Shown here in pieces: positions 55,507-64,000 of a stretch of 64,000 nucleotides of DNA. Origin of the DNA: Neobacillus niacini. GTDB lineage: Bacteria; Bacillota; Bacilli; Bacillales; Cytobacillaceae. The stretch lies in contig NZ_BAWM01000003.1 of assembly GCF_000759675.1 (NCBI RefSeq), forward strand, positions 40,412 through 104,411, written 5' to 3'. The translations under genes were made by a program, and so were the position numbers. The notes beneath the pieces were generated by a model. It was not told the DNA's origin, searched no databases, and saw only the letters and a program-made list of their open reading frames with translations. Within the stretch, counting starts at the first letter, position 1. Each line of letters begins with the position of its first letter.

Positions 55507-58500
55507 ATGAAAATTCATTCATTCATTAAACGAACAGCGGCGATTACGCTGTCAGCTGGCTTGCTGTTATCATCGGCAAACACGCCTTTCATTCCTTATG
55601 CAAATGCAGCGAACATAAAGGCAGAAGACGTCTTGGCTTCGTTGACAAGTGAACAACGAAAAGCGTTAAATCAACTGGAAATGACAGATAATTACGGATT
55701 GCAAGGATTTAAAAAGGAAGATTTGGAAAAGGATAATGAAATCTCGGTCATCGTCCAGTTTAAATCAAAGCCGGGAAAAGTTGCAGTCTTGGATGCTGAA
55801 ATAAAAGGAAAGAAGCTTTTAAAACAACAAGCGGATGAACAATTAGAAAAGGAACATGCTCAGTTTAAAAAAGACATACAAACTATTCTTCCATCTACTA
55901 ATCTTAGAAGCAAGAAAACAGGTCATAAGATCACTTCAACCTATAAGACCGTTTATAACGGGGTAGCTATGAAGCTGCCAGCGAATCAGGTAGAGCAGCT
56001 TTTACAATCCGAAGTGGTAAAAGCAGTTTATAAAGATGTAGAATTTAAGGTCGATCCGATCGCTATGGGAGAGAAAGCAGCCCCTGGTACATCCGTTGAA
56101 AGCCTTCCATATTTAAAAATTGACCAGCTGCACAATGAAGGCATTACGGGTAAAGGTATTAAAGTTGGGGTTCTTGATACAGGGATTGATTACAACCACC
56201 CTGATTTGAAAGATGCCTATAAAGGCGGTTACGATTTAGTAGATCAAGATAATGATCCAATGGAGGCAACGTACAAGGATTGGCAAGCTTCGGGGCAACC
56301 GGAATTTAGCTGGTACGGATCTTCCTATTATACTTCCCATGGAACACATGTCGCAGGTACCATTGCTGGACAAGGAACGAATGCAGAGGTTTCTGTGAAA
56401 GGTGTGGCTCCTGATGTGGATTTATATGCGTATCGTGTTCTTGGGCCATATGGCTCAGGATCATCCGAAGGGGTCATTGCAGGTATAGAAAAAGCTGTAA
56501 ACGATGGCATGGATGTCATCAACCTTTCCCTTGGGTCGGACATCAATGATCCATATGATCCAACCAGTACTGCCATTAACTATGCTGTCCTAAACGATGT
56601 AACAGCGGTTGTAGCAGCTGGAAATGCTGGACCAGACGATTATACATTAGGTTCACCTGGCTCGGCAGCACTTGCTTTGACAGTTGGGGCGAGTGATGTG
56701 CCGATGGCGATATCTACATTTAATGGGAAAATCGGGAATAAAAATTCGATTGAACTCGTTAGTCTGGCGCGCCACTATGCAGACCAGTTAAAGGAGTGGG
56801 AAGGGAAATCCTACGAGGTAGTGGATGTCGGTTTAGGAAAAGCCTCTGATTATTCCGGCAAGGATATAAAAGGGAAAATTGCGCTTGTGGCACGGGGAGA
56901 ATTCGCCTTAGCGGAAAAGGTTAGCATTGCAAAACAAAATGGTGCGGCAGCCGTTCTTCTTTATAACAATGTTGAAGGACAGATTAACGCAAATCTTGGT
57001 GAGTCCGTTGATTTTGTGCCGGCATTTTCTTTAACAAAAGAAGCTGGAGAAAGCATTAAAGCACAGATTCAAGCAGGAGAAACGAAATTTACCCTCTCCA
57101 ATTATGCGGATAAACAGACTGAGGGTGACCACTTAGCAGACTTCAGCTCAAGAGGCCCTGCAAGACAAACATATGATATGAAGCCAGAAGTGACTGCACC
57201 GGGAGTAAGTGTCCTTTCAACTGTCCCTTCTTATATGGTGGACTCTGATCATCAAGAAAACTATCAATATGCATATTCCAGATATTCTGGAACATCTATG
57301 GCTACTCCTCATACAGCGGGGATTGCAGCACTCATGCTGCAAGCGAATCCGCAATTACAGCCTGAAGATATCAAAACCGTCCTTATGAATACAGCAGATC
57401 CACTCAATGGAGACTATAGCGTATTTGAAGTGGGAGCAGGAAGAGTCGATCCATACCAAGCTGTGTATAGTGGAACAAGCTTCAAAATTAACGATAAAAC
57501 ATTTGTTCCAGGTGCTGAAGAATTAATCAGAGTTAAAGAATTAACCGGCGGACTTAGCTTTGATGTTCACTATGCAGATAAAAAACTAAATCTAAAAAAA
57601 TCAATCACTATTGAAAACAATGATAATGTAAACAAAACATTCAGTGTCTCTGTAACTGAAACGAATGCTTCAAATAGCTTGAAGGAAAACGGAGTGGTGC
57701 TGGATATACCAAGTAATATTTCCGTTAAAAGCGAAGACTTTAAAAAAGTAACAGCAAGTTTGCTCATCCCTAAGATAGCTAAGGATGGAATTTACGAAGG
57801 AAATATTACTTTAACAAACAATGCAAATTCATCAGAGCAATATCGCATTCCTTTCAGCTTCCGAACAATGGAGGATGGGTTTAATAAGATGGAGGTACTA
57901 AATCCTGCCTATTCCCCAAGTCATTTAACCCAAGTAGGATGGGACCCTATGCGCACCCCATTTGTATATGCTGATTTTAACCTGCGTGCGCCAATGGAAA
58001 AAATGGATGTCGTTCTACAAGATGCTAAAACCGGACAGGACCTCGGGCTTGTAGGAACGATTAATTTAGAAGGTAGATACGACAATGTAGATTATGGATT
58101 ATATGCATTTAATGGATCTTACTATAAGTTTACAGGAAACTCAAAACAGCCAATTTCAGAAGAAGTAAGTTATGTGCAACCAGGACATTACAATTTGAAA
58201 TTCATTGGTACAGGTGCTTCCGGCAAGGTTACGACTGAAACGCAGCATTTGTTCATCGATCTCGATGCACCGAGCTTCAAAAGTTCACTTGATGGAAAAT
58301 CTCCATTTATTGAATATAAGCCAGGTCAAGAAACATATCCATTCGAAATTCAAATCACAGATCCAACCGTTGACGAACTAAAGAAATTGGGCGTAAATAT
58401 CGATCAATCATCGAACTCGATGGTTTATTACTGGGGTGATTGGGGTTTCCCTTCTACGCCAATTCCAATGGATAAAGAAGGAAAGTTTGTCGAAGAAATC

Positions 58501-59586
58501 GCCATGGATGAATCCATCCCAGCACTTCAATTCCGCATGAATGGATATGATATGGCAGGAAACAAACCAGCTACAAAGCAATATTACTTTGTAAAGGAAG
58601 GTACACCTGTCGCGTATGCTCAAGGCGAAAAGTATGAGGTGAAAACAGGCGATACGGTAAAAGCAACGCTATCATTAGATAACCTTAACGCAGTGTCAAA
58701 GGCGGAATGGAACTTTAATGGTGACGGAGGCTATGACAGTGGGGTATTTGGAGTAGAGTTAGTAGATGCAAAGCTTCACAGCGAATTCTCGGACAAAGCT
58801 TCTTTAACGATTAAAGACAATGTCGTTACTGTCCAGTTTAATGAAGAGAGTGGAGTATTAGACCATGCAAAAGTCGTTGAGGTTACGTTAAAGGTTCAGG
58901 ATGAACAATTTATCCTTGATGCAGCGATAAATCCGATCGTGAGCGTAACGGATGCTAATAATCAGACAAGCAGTGTGTTAAAAGCTGGTTATAGCTGGAA
59001 GGCTAATCCTCAATTCTCAATGGCTAGGGGTTATGTCACTCCGCAAGGATTTAAAAATGAAGAAGGTACTGTTACGGAAAAAAGGGATTGGAGCAAGGTT
59101 GGAGGTACAGTGAAAATCTTTGATTCAGAAGGAAATGAATTCGATGCGACATCAACGGTAGAAGAAAATGGACAATATGTATTCAATAAGCTGCCGTTAA
59201 CCACAAAGGATTTCACGATTGAAATGAAAGTCCCAGGCCACTTTGTCACAAAAGAAAAACTAAATTCTGGTATTGGTTTTGAGCACAATGGTGAGTTATA
59301 TGGTCAAAATCGATGGATACCTGCTCTTGAAATTACTGCAGGTGATGTAAACCAAGACAATGTCATTGATGTTCTAGATGCGATTGAAATTCAAAATGCA
59401 TGGAAAACAAAGAAGCGTGCAGCGGATATCACCTTTGATGGAATAGTTGATGTCAAAGATATGAAATACGTTCAAACAAACTATCTCAAGCAAAATGAGC
59501 ATGTCGAAAATGCTCCAAAACCAAAGAAAATGTATAAAGGAAAGACATTAGAATCAATTTTAGTTGAGTTGGGAATACAGCCATAA
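55507..59586 (+). CDS. Large secreted subtilisin-like protease with C-terminal dockerin-like repeats
   Basis: A 1359-residue S8 peptidase. Signal peptide ends near ANA (about residue 35); inhibitor I9 propeptide about 80-185; catalytic Asp 224 (VLDTGID), His 278 (SHGTHVAG) and Ser 597 (GTSMATPH), with a PA domain inserted between His and Ser (about 415-530). The layout resembles minor extracellular protease Vpr but is about 550 residues longer. Fn3-like beta domains follow, then two EF-hand-like segments (GDVNQDNVIDVLDAIEIQNA at 1279 and ADITFDGIVDVKDMKYVQ at about 1306) that form a dockerin type I-like pair. Confidence 0.92.
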   Translation: MKIHSFIKRTAAITLSAGLLLSSANTPFIPYANAANIKAEDVLASLTSEQRKALNQLEMTDNYGLQGFKKEDLEKDNEISVIVQFKSKPGKVAVLDAEIKGKKLLKQQADEQLEKEHAQFKKDIQTILPSTNLRSKKTGHKITSTYKTVYNGVAMKLPANQVEQLLQSEVVKAVYKDVEFKVDPIAMGEKAAPGTSVESLPYLKIDQLHNEGITGKGIKVGVLDTGIDYNHPDLKDAYKGGYDLVDQDNDPMEATYKDWQASGQPEFSWYGSSYYTSHGTHVAGTIAGQGTNAEVSVKGVAPDVDLYAYRVLGPYGSGSSEGVIAGIEKAVNDGMDVINLSLGSDINDPYDPTSTAINYAVLNDVTAVVAAGNAGPDDYTLGSPGSAALALTVGASDVPMAISTFNGKIGNKNSIELVSLARHYADQLKEWEGKSYEVVDVGLGKASDYSGKDIKGKIALVARGEFALAEKVSIAKQNGAAAVLLYNNVEGQINANLGESVDFVPAFSLTKEAGESIKAQIQAGETKFTLSNYADKQTEGDHLADFSSRGPARQTYDMKPEVTAPGVSVLSTVPSYMVDSDHQENYQYAYSRYSGTSMATPHTAGIAALMLQANPQLQPEDIKTVLMNTADPLNGDYSVFEVGAGRVDPYQAVYSGTSFKINDKTFVPGAEELIRVKELTGGLSFDVHYADKKLNLKKSITIENNDNVNKTFSVSVTETNASNSLKENGVVLDIPSNISVKSEDFKKVTASLLIPKIAKDGIYEGNITLTNNANSSEQYRIPFSFRTMEDGFNKMEVLNPAYSPSHLTQVGWDPMRTPFVYADFNLRAPMEKMDVVLQDAKTGQDLGLVGTINLEGRYDNVDYGLYAFNGSYYKFTGNSKQPISEEVSYVQPGHYNLKFIGTGASGKVTTETQHLFIDLDAPSFKSSLDGKSPFIEYKPGQETYPFEIQITDPTVDELKKLGVNIDQSSNSMVYYWGDWGFPSTPIPMDKEGKFVEEIAMDESIPALQFRMNGYDMAGNKPATKQYYFVKEGTPVAYAQGEKYEVKTGDTVKATLSLDNLNAVSKAEWNFNGDGGYDSGVFGVELVDAKLHSEFSDKASLTIKDNVVTVQFNEESGVLDHAKVVEVTLKVQDEQFILDAAINPIVSVTDANNQTSSVLKAGYSWKANPQFSMARGYVTPQGFKNEEGTVTEKRDWSKVGGTVKIFDSEGNEFDATSTVEENGQYVFNKLPLTTKDFTIEMKVPGHFVTKEKLNSGIGFEHNGELYGQNRWIPALEITAGDVNQDNVIDVLDAIEIQNAWKTKKRAADITFDGIVDVKDMKYVQTNYLKQNEHVENAPKPKKMYKGKTLESILVELGIQP

Positions 59587-59592
59587 CGATTA

Positions 59593-59630
59593 AAAGCACG
59601 ATGAAAGCTTAGCTTCATCGTGTTTTAACT
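59593..59630 (+). terminator. Terminator after the subtilase gene
   Basis: AAAAGCACGATGAA pairs with TTCATCGTGTTTT around an AGCTTAGCT centre. The rest of the gap up to 59905 is AT-rich and shows nothing else. Confidence 0.85.
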
Positions 59631-59905
59631 TTTAAAGAAAGTATAAAATTTTTCTAAATGTATTTTTAAAGAAAGAGAGTATTGCAATGAGGTTGCGTTA
59701 TTTGGATTTTCTTCAGAATAGAATATTGAGGTAGAGTGGGAATTCGTAAAAGAGGGAAACAAGAGTAAATATTGAAAAAGCTAATAAATAGAGGGAAGCT
59801 AGTATAGTAGCCTTGCTCTTTTCATAATTTTACTAGAATATATAGATAATATATTCATTTTTTTTCTACATATAGTAGGTAAAATTATAACTTAGAGGTG
59901 AAGCT

Positions 59906-61153
59906 ATGATTGAGGGGAAACTTATCAAGTTTTATCGTGAAAAAGCGGGGTTGACTCAGGGGCAGCTTTGTGAAGGGATTTGTTCGGTTACACATCTTAG
60001 TAAGATAGAACGTGGGATAACAGAATACTCAGGGGAAATTACTCACTTATTATCTCAAAGATTGAATATCTGTCTTGATGATGAATTTGTGCGGTATCAT
60101 AATCTTCAACAGAAACTTAAGTTATGGCACGACACGTTTGTTATGCAACAAAGCAAAGAATCAGAAATTTTAAAAGATGAAATCGAAAAAGAAACACTGA
60201 TTCAATTGCCAGATTTTCAAGTTTTCTATCAATTACTCTCTGCAAGGTATTATTTATCTAATTATCAATTAGAAACAGCATTATTAATTATTCAAAACCT
60301 GCAAAAAAATGAATCATCTTTTTCTCTGCAAGACAGCAATATGTTAAAGCATGTTCTAGGTATATATTATTTTCACAACGGACAGTATCGAGATAGTATT
60401 CAAATTTTAACATCGATTGATCAAAGTCAATATAATCAATTTGAATATTATTATCATTTGGCACTAGCCTATCACCTTATTCAATCTAATATAATATCGT
60501 ATTATTATGCAGAGAAAGTTCTTGATTATTTTCATAAAACGTTAAATGTCATCCGAATAATTGATACAGAGATGATCATGTTATTACAATTAAATTCAAA
60601 GGAGCTTCATGATTTTGAAGAGACGAAAGAACGTTACGAACACTTAATACGTACCTGTGATAGCATTAATGAAATAGATCGTAAATCAAAGCTCCTTAAT
60701 AATCTTGCATTTGAACTTTACAGAAGAAAAAAATACAAAGAAGCATCCGAACTATACAAAGAAGCCATGGAACTAATGGATAAAAAGGTTCCTCATTATT
60801 TAACTTCATTAGATGGTTATATTAATACTTGTTATAAAGGAAAACTACTTTCAAATGAGATTTTATTAGAATTAGCACATAATGGCCTAAGAATAGCAAA
60901 ATTGACAAAATCGTATAACTGGATTTTTTTTGAACTACACCTTTATCAGCTTAATCATACAGAAGACGATTACTATCATTTTATTGAGACTACAGCCCTT
61001 CCTTTTTTTAAAAATATGGGCTTCACCATGTTAATTGAACACTACGAAAAAAAACTCTTCCACTTCTATAACCGAATTGGTGCCGTTCAAAAAGCATTGG
61101 ACCTTGCCAACTCTTACATACAAGGCAGAAAGAGCTACTATGATCATGAATAA
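59906..61153 (+). CDS. RNPP-type transcriptional regulator (HTH plus TPR), NprR-like
   Basis: A 415-residue protein with an N-terminal XRE helix-turn-helix (LIKFYREKAGLTQGQLCEGI, then SVTHLSKIERG) followed by about 330 residues of tetratricopeptide-like helices (NNLAFELYRRKKYKEASELY is the clearest repeat). This layout is shared by NprR, PlcR and AimR, which bind secreted signal peptides. No obvious prepropeptide gene with a signal sequence and C-terminal peptide follows directly. The upstream neighbour is a secreted protease, as with NprR and nprA in the B. cereus group, so it may regulate that gene. Confidence 0.85.
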   Translation: MIEGKLIKFYREKAGLTQGQLCEGICSVTHLSKIERGITEYSGEITHLLSQRLNICLDDEFVRYHNLQQKLKLWHDTFVMQQSKESEILKDEIEKETLIQLPDFQVFYQLLSARYYLSNYQLETALLIIQNLQKNESSFSLQDSNMLKHVLGIYYFHNGQYRDSIQILTSIDQSQYNQFEYYYHLALAYHLIQSNIISYYYAEKVLDYFHKTLNVIRIIDTEMIMLLQLNSKELHDFEETKERYEHLIRTCDSINEIDRKSKLLNNLAFELYRRKKYKEASELYKEAMELMDKKVPHYLTSLDGYINTCYKGKLLSNEILLELAHNGLRIAKLTKSYNWIFFELHLYQLNHTEDDYYHFIETTALPFFKNMGFTMLIEHYEKKLFHFYNRIGAVQKALDLANSYIQGRKSYYDHE

Positions 61154-61280
61154 GTCTTAATAAAAAAAGAGGTTTTGGTGCAAAAATCACTCGTTAGATA
61201 CATAGAATGTCAGTTTCCTTTAAATTGCTAATTTATGAAGCAGTGCAACCCCAGTTCAACAAAAATCACCCTCAAAAAAG

Positions 61281-61466
61281 GGGTTTGAATTATTTGATTT
61301 TTTGTATAAATACGGTACGATAATAAAAACCTTCGTTGGAGCCGTGTTAATTGAGATTCTTCAAAATGGTCTAGTCATGATGTCTGTGCCATATTACGCA
61401 ATGGATATCGTCAAGGGAACGGTTCTAGCTCTTGCACTTGCCTTAACTTACTATAAAAAGAAATAA
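61281..61466 (+). pseudogene. C-terminal remnant of a sugar ABC transporter permease (RbsC-like)
   Basis: The frame reads TFVGAVLIEILQNGLVMMSV, then PYYAMDIVKGTVLALALALT and YYKKK, matching the last helix pair of RbsC-type permeases (GALLIGxLNNGLxxxGVxxYxQxIVKG). Earlier helices are absent. It ends 16 bases before mtnK and probably belonged to a methylthioribose or ribose transporter preceding the salvage genes. Confidence 0.65.
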
Positions 61467-61482
61467 TTTGGAGGGGTTCGTA

Positions 61483-62715
61483 ATGAAAGATTTCACAGTT
61501 GAATATTTCACCATGACAGAACAAGATGCGATTGAATATGCAAAAGCAATCAAACTTTTTCCAGAAGAAGCGGAATTGACTTGTAAAGAAATTGGCGATG
61601 GAAACTTAAACTATGTTTTTAAAATAGTGGATGTAAAAAACAACCAGTCTATCATTATTAAACAAGCTGGCCCAGTGGCACGTATCTCTGACGAATTTAA
61701 ACTTTCACCAGACCGAAATCGGATTGAAAGTGAAATACTACAGCTACAATATAAACTAGCTCCAGGTTTTGTACCGAAAGTATATAATTATGATCCAATT
61801 ATGAACTGCACTGTAATGGATGATTTATCAGATCATGAGATTATGAGGACAGCTCTATTAAAACATAAGAAGTTCCCACTTTTTGCTGACCATATTTCTA
61901 CATTTCTAGTAAATACCTTATTATTAACATCAGATGTTGTGGTGGAACACAAAGAAAAGAAAGAACTAGTTAAGCAATTCATTAACCCAGAGCTTTGTGA
62001 AATAACTGAAGATTTGGTGTACACTGAACCTTTTTATGATTGCCCTCGAAATGATGTGTTTGAAGGGTCAAAGGAATTTGTAAAAGAAAACATCTGGAAT
62101 GATAAAAAATTAGTATTGGAAAGTGCAAAATTAAAATTTGAGTTTATGACAAATGCTCAGTCGTTACTTCATGGCGATCTTCATACTGGATCTATTTTTA
62201 TAAAAGATGATTCTACCAAGGTAATTGACCCTGAATTCGCTTTTTATGGACCAGCCGGCTATGATATTGGGAATGTGATTGCCAATCTTATTTTTGCCTA
62301 CGCAAATGGTAAGTTTACGATCGAAGATGAGGAAACAAGAGATGATTATTTAAATTATCTTGTCACGACTATTAAAGATGTTGTAAATTTATTTACAGAT
62401 AAATTCAACAAAGCTTGGGATGAGAAAGCAACAGAACGAGTGGCAAGCTATGATGGATTTAAGGAATATTATTTAAATCATATTTTAAAAGATACTGCAG
62501 CAGTGGCTGGTCTTGAACTTCTGCGAAGGATTATCGGGCTTGCAAAGGTGAAGGATATTACTTCCATTGAAGACCGTGATGTGAGAATCCAAGCAGAGAG
62601 TATTTGTTTAACAGCAGGAAAAGCTTTTATACTTAACCGCGATTCTATCAAGTCTGGTGCTGATTTTATCAATGTGATACAATCTGCTGAACTTACATCT
62701 GTGAAAGGGGCATAA
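61483..62715 (+). CDS. mtnK: S-methyl-5-thioribose kinase
   Basis: A 410-residue kinase of the APH-like fold: GDGNLNYVFKI for ATP, HGDLHTGSIF as catalytic loop, and DPEFAFYGPAGYDIGN with the metal-binding Asp. GGAGGGG sets ATG 61483 as start rather than TTG 61468. It phosphorylates methylthioribose in methionine salvage. No S-box riboswitch was seen upstream, where a transporter remnant lies instead. Confidence 0.95.
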   Translation: MKDFTVEYFTMTEQDAIEYAKAIKLFPEEAELTCKEIGDGNLNYVFKIVDVKNNQSIIIKQAGPVARISDEFKLSPDRNRIESEILQLQYKLAPGFVPKVYNYDPIMNCTVMDDLSDHEIMRTALLKHKKFPLFADHISTFLVNTLLLTSDVVVEHKEKKELVKQFINPELCEITEDLVYTEPFYDCPRNDVFEGSKEFVKENIWNDKKLVLESAKLKFEFMTNAQSLLHGDLHTGSIFIKDDSTKVIDPEFAFYGPAGYDIGNVIANLIFAYANGKFTIEDEETRDDYLNYLVTTIKDVVNLFTDKFNKAWDEKATERVASYDGFKEYYLNHILKDTAAVAGLELLRRIIGLAKVKDITSIEDRDVRIQAESICLTAGKAFILNRDSIKSGADFINVIQSAELTSVKGA

Positions 62716-62720
62716 GCGTA

Positions 62721-63785
62721 GTGCAAAATCCAGTTACTGTCATACAATCTGTACGACTAGATGATCAGAATGATACGTTAGTATTATTAGATCAAACCGT
62801 TTTACCTAATGAAACCAATTTCCTCGAATTAAAGGAAATGGAGGATATATGGGATGCGATTTATCAATTAAAGGTCCGTGGAGCACCAGCAATCGGAATT
62901 GCAGCAGCATATGGTGCCTATTTAGGAACAAAGAAATCAACTGCCGAAACGTATGAAGCTCTTTTTGAAGACTTTAAGAAAGTGAAGGATTACTTGGCTA
63001 CTTCACGACCAACGGCTGTAAACCTGTTCTGGGCGTTAAATCGGATGGAGGATCGATTTAAACAAGAAACAGGGAAAAGTGCAGCGGAAGTGAAGGCAGC
63101 ACTTAAAGAGGAATCTGAAGCTATTCGTGCAGAGGATGAAAAAATCTGTGAAGCGATTGGAGAAAATGCGTTATCCTTGCTCGAGCCAGGCTGGGGATTA
63201 CTAACCCATTGTAATGCTGGCACCATCGCAACGGCCAAATACGGCACGGCATTAGCTCCGATTTATTTAGGGCAAGAAAAAGGCTATGACTTCAAAGTCT
63301 ACGCTGATGAGACAAGACCCTTACTTCAGGGTGCCCGTTTAACCGCGTGGGAGCTACAGCAAGCAGGAGTAAATGTCACGTTAATTTGTGATAACATGGC
63401 TTCAATCGTTATGAAAGAAGGCAGAATTCAGGCTGTTTTGGTTGGCTGTGATCGTGTCGCAGCAAACGGTGATGCAGCAAATAAAATTGGGACTTCTGGT
63501 GTGGCAATTCTAGCAAAACACTACAACATTCCATTTTATGTTTGTGCACCACTTTCTACGGTTGATTTAGAATGTAAAACAGGGGATGACATTCACATCG
63601 AATTACGCCCGTCCGAAGAAATCACAAGTAAATGGTATGAGCAATCAATGGCACCTAATGGCGTTCAAACCTATAATCCTGCCTTTGATGTTACCGACCA
63701 TTCATTAATTACTGGCATCGTTACGGAAAATGGGATTGCTTACGCACCATATAGTGAAAGTCTTCCAAAAATGTTCAAAAAATAA
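62721..63785 (+). CDS. mtnA: S-methyl-5-thioribose-1-phosphate isomerase
   Basis: A 354-residue aldose-ketose isomerase related to eIF2B subunits: RGAPAIGIAAAYGAYLG, THCNAGTIATAKYGTAL with the catalytic Cys, and GCDRVAANGDAANKIGTSG with the catalytic Asp. GTG start 62721 follows mtnK by five bases with AAGGGG upstream. Converts methylthioribose-1-phosphate to methylthioribulose-1-phosphate. Confidence 0.95.
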   Translation: MQNPVTVIQSVRLDDQNDTLVLLDQTVLPNETNFLELKEMEDIWDAIYQLKVRGAPAIGIAAAYGAYLGTKKSTAETYEALFEDFKKVKDYLATSRPTAVNLFWALNRMEDRFKQETGKSAAEVKAALKEESEAIRAEDEKICEAIGENALSLLEPGWGLLTHCNAGTIATAKYGTALAPIYLGQEKGYDFKVYADETRPLLQGARLTAWELQQAGVNVTLICDNMASIVMKEGRIQAVLVGCDRVAANGDAANKIGTSGVAILAKHYNIPFYVCAPLSTVDLECKTGDDIHIELRPSEEITSKWYEQSMAPNGVQTYNPAFDVTDHSLITGIVTENGIAYAPYSESLPKMFKK

Positions 63786-64000
63786 AATGTTAAAAGCTGA
63801 GTCTAACTGATAAAGGGTTCCGTTTTGAGTTACTTTTCTAAATTTAAAAGCCGAAATGGCATTCGGTTTAACATAGTAATTGGTATATTAAAAATGCAAA
63901 ACCTCGCCGCTATCTTGAGGGCACTGAAAAACTTACGTTTTTAGAAATGTAAGCATGGTCTAGACAAAAAAACGGCAATTTCTTGTTCGATTTTGAACAA
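63786..64000. other. Right-end intergenic sequence
   Basis: No gene recognised. A weak CCGAA/TTCGG hairpin at about 63851-63866 may end the mtnKA transcript, and a CTTACGTTTTTAGAAATGTAAG hairpin-like stretch is near 63930. Confidence 0.4.

Noticed and set aside
61154..61480. SAM (S-box) riboswitch upstream of mtnK
   Set aside because: The expected conserved stems could not be recognised and the region is explained by the permease remnant.
63890..64000. Possible insertion-sequence end at the right edge (GGGCACTGAAAAAC and a small hairpin)
   Set aside because: Too short and cut off by the window; no transposase frame visible.

Overview
The window looks like a chromosome segment of a low-GC, endospore-forming Bacillaceae member (Bacillus sensu lato; a Neobacillus-like genus is my guess only). 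Support comes from strong AGGAGG-type ribosome sites with frequent GTG/TTG starts, cre-like and CodY-like motifs, a GerAB-type germination permease, a Vpr-like subtilase, a class II galT and an mtnK-mtnA pair. No rRNA, tRNA, CRISPR array, intact transposase or prophage was seen.

Layout. 1-4.5 kb: a 3-hydroxybutyrate/acetoacetate catabolic locus (thiolase end, GntP permease, 3-hydroxybutyrate dehydrogenase) with a sigma-54 activator and a textbook -24/-12 promoter preceded by three identical dyads. 4.6-19.4 kb: a galactose region. It holds galK-galE-galT-galM-galR, a membrane-anchored sugar-binding protein with a LytS/YesM-type kinase and a YesN-type regulator, and an mglB-mglA-mglC transporter. 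A deletion scar (YesL start joined to alpha-galactosidase end) sits just upstream of galK. 19.4-27 kb: housekeeping and accessory genes (NRDE protein, a tiny DUF3934 gene, carbamoylase-type hydrolase, BrnQ, YciI, an aromatic-acid MFS transporter) with several gene remnants.

27.3-53.1 kb: an aromatic catabolic island. A HpaB-type flavin monooxygenase at 29.8 kb, a flavin reductase, a stand-alone FAD synthetase, 3-hydroxyanthranilate dioxygenase, ACMS decarboxylase, 2-aminomuconate-semialdehyde dehydrogenase, a RidA-type deaminase, 4-oxalocrotonate tautomerase, 4-oxalocrotonate decarboxylase and 2-oxopent-4-enoate hydratase reconstruct an anthranilate -> 3-hydroxyanthranilate -> meta-cleavage route. 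Two paralogous IclR regulators control it. The next enzyme, 4-hydroxy-2-oxovalerate aldolase, survives only as a 33-residue fragment. Inserted in this island (31.4-41.5 kb) is an amidohydrolase/peptide-type ABC transporter locus of higher GC, full of truncated duplicates.

53-64 kb: an orphan GerAB permease, small remnants, a 1359-residue subtilase ending in dockerin-like calcium repeats, an RNPP-type (NprR-like) regulator, and mtnK-mtnA of methionine salvage preceded by the tail of a lost sugar permease.

The strongest theme is a dense record of deletion and duplication scars at catabolic loci. The least familiar intact pieces are the split anthranilate pathway with its own FAD synthetase, the three-dyad sigma-54 enhancer, and a pair of identical 20-bp palindromes three helical turns apart.
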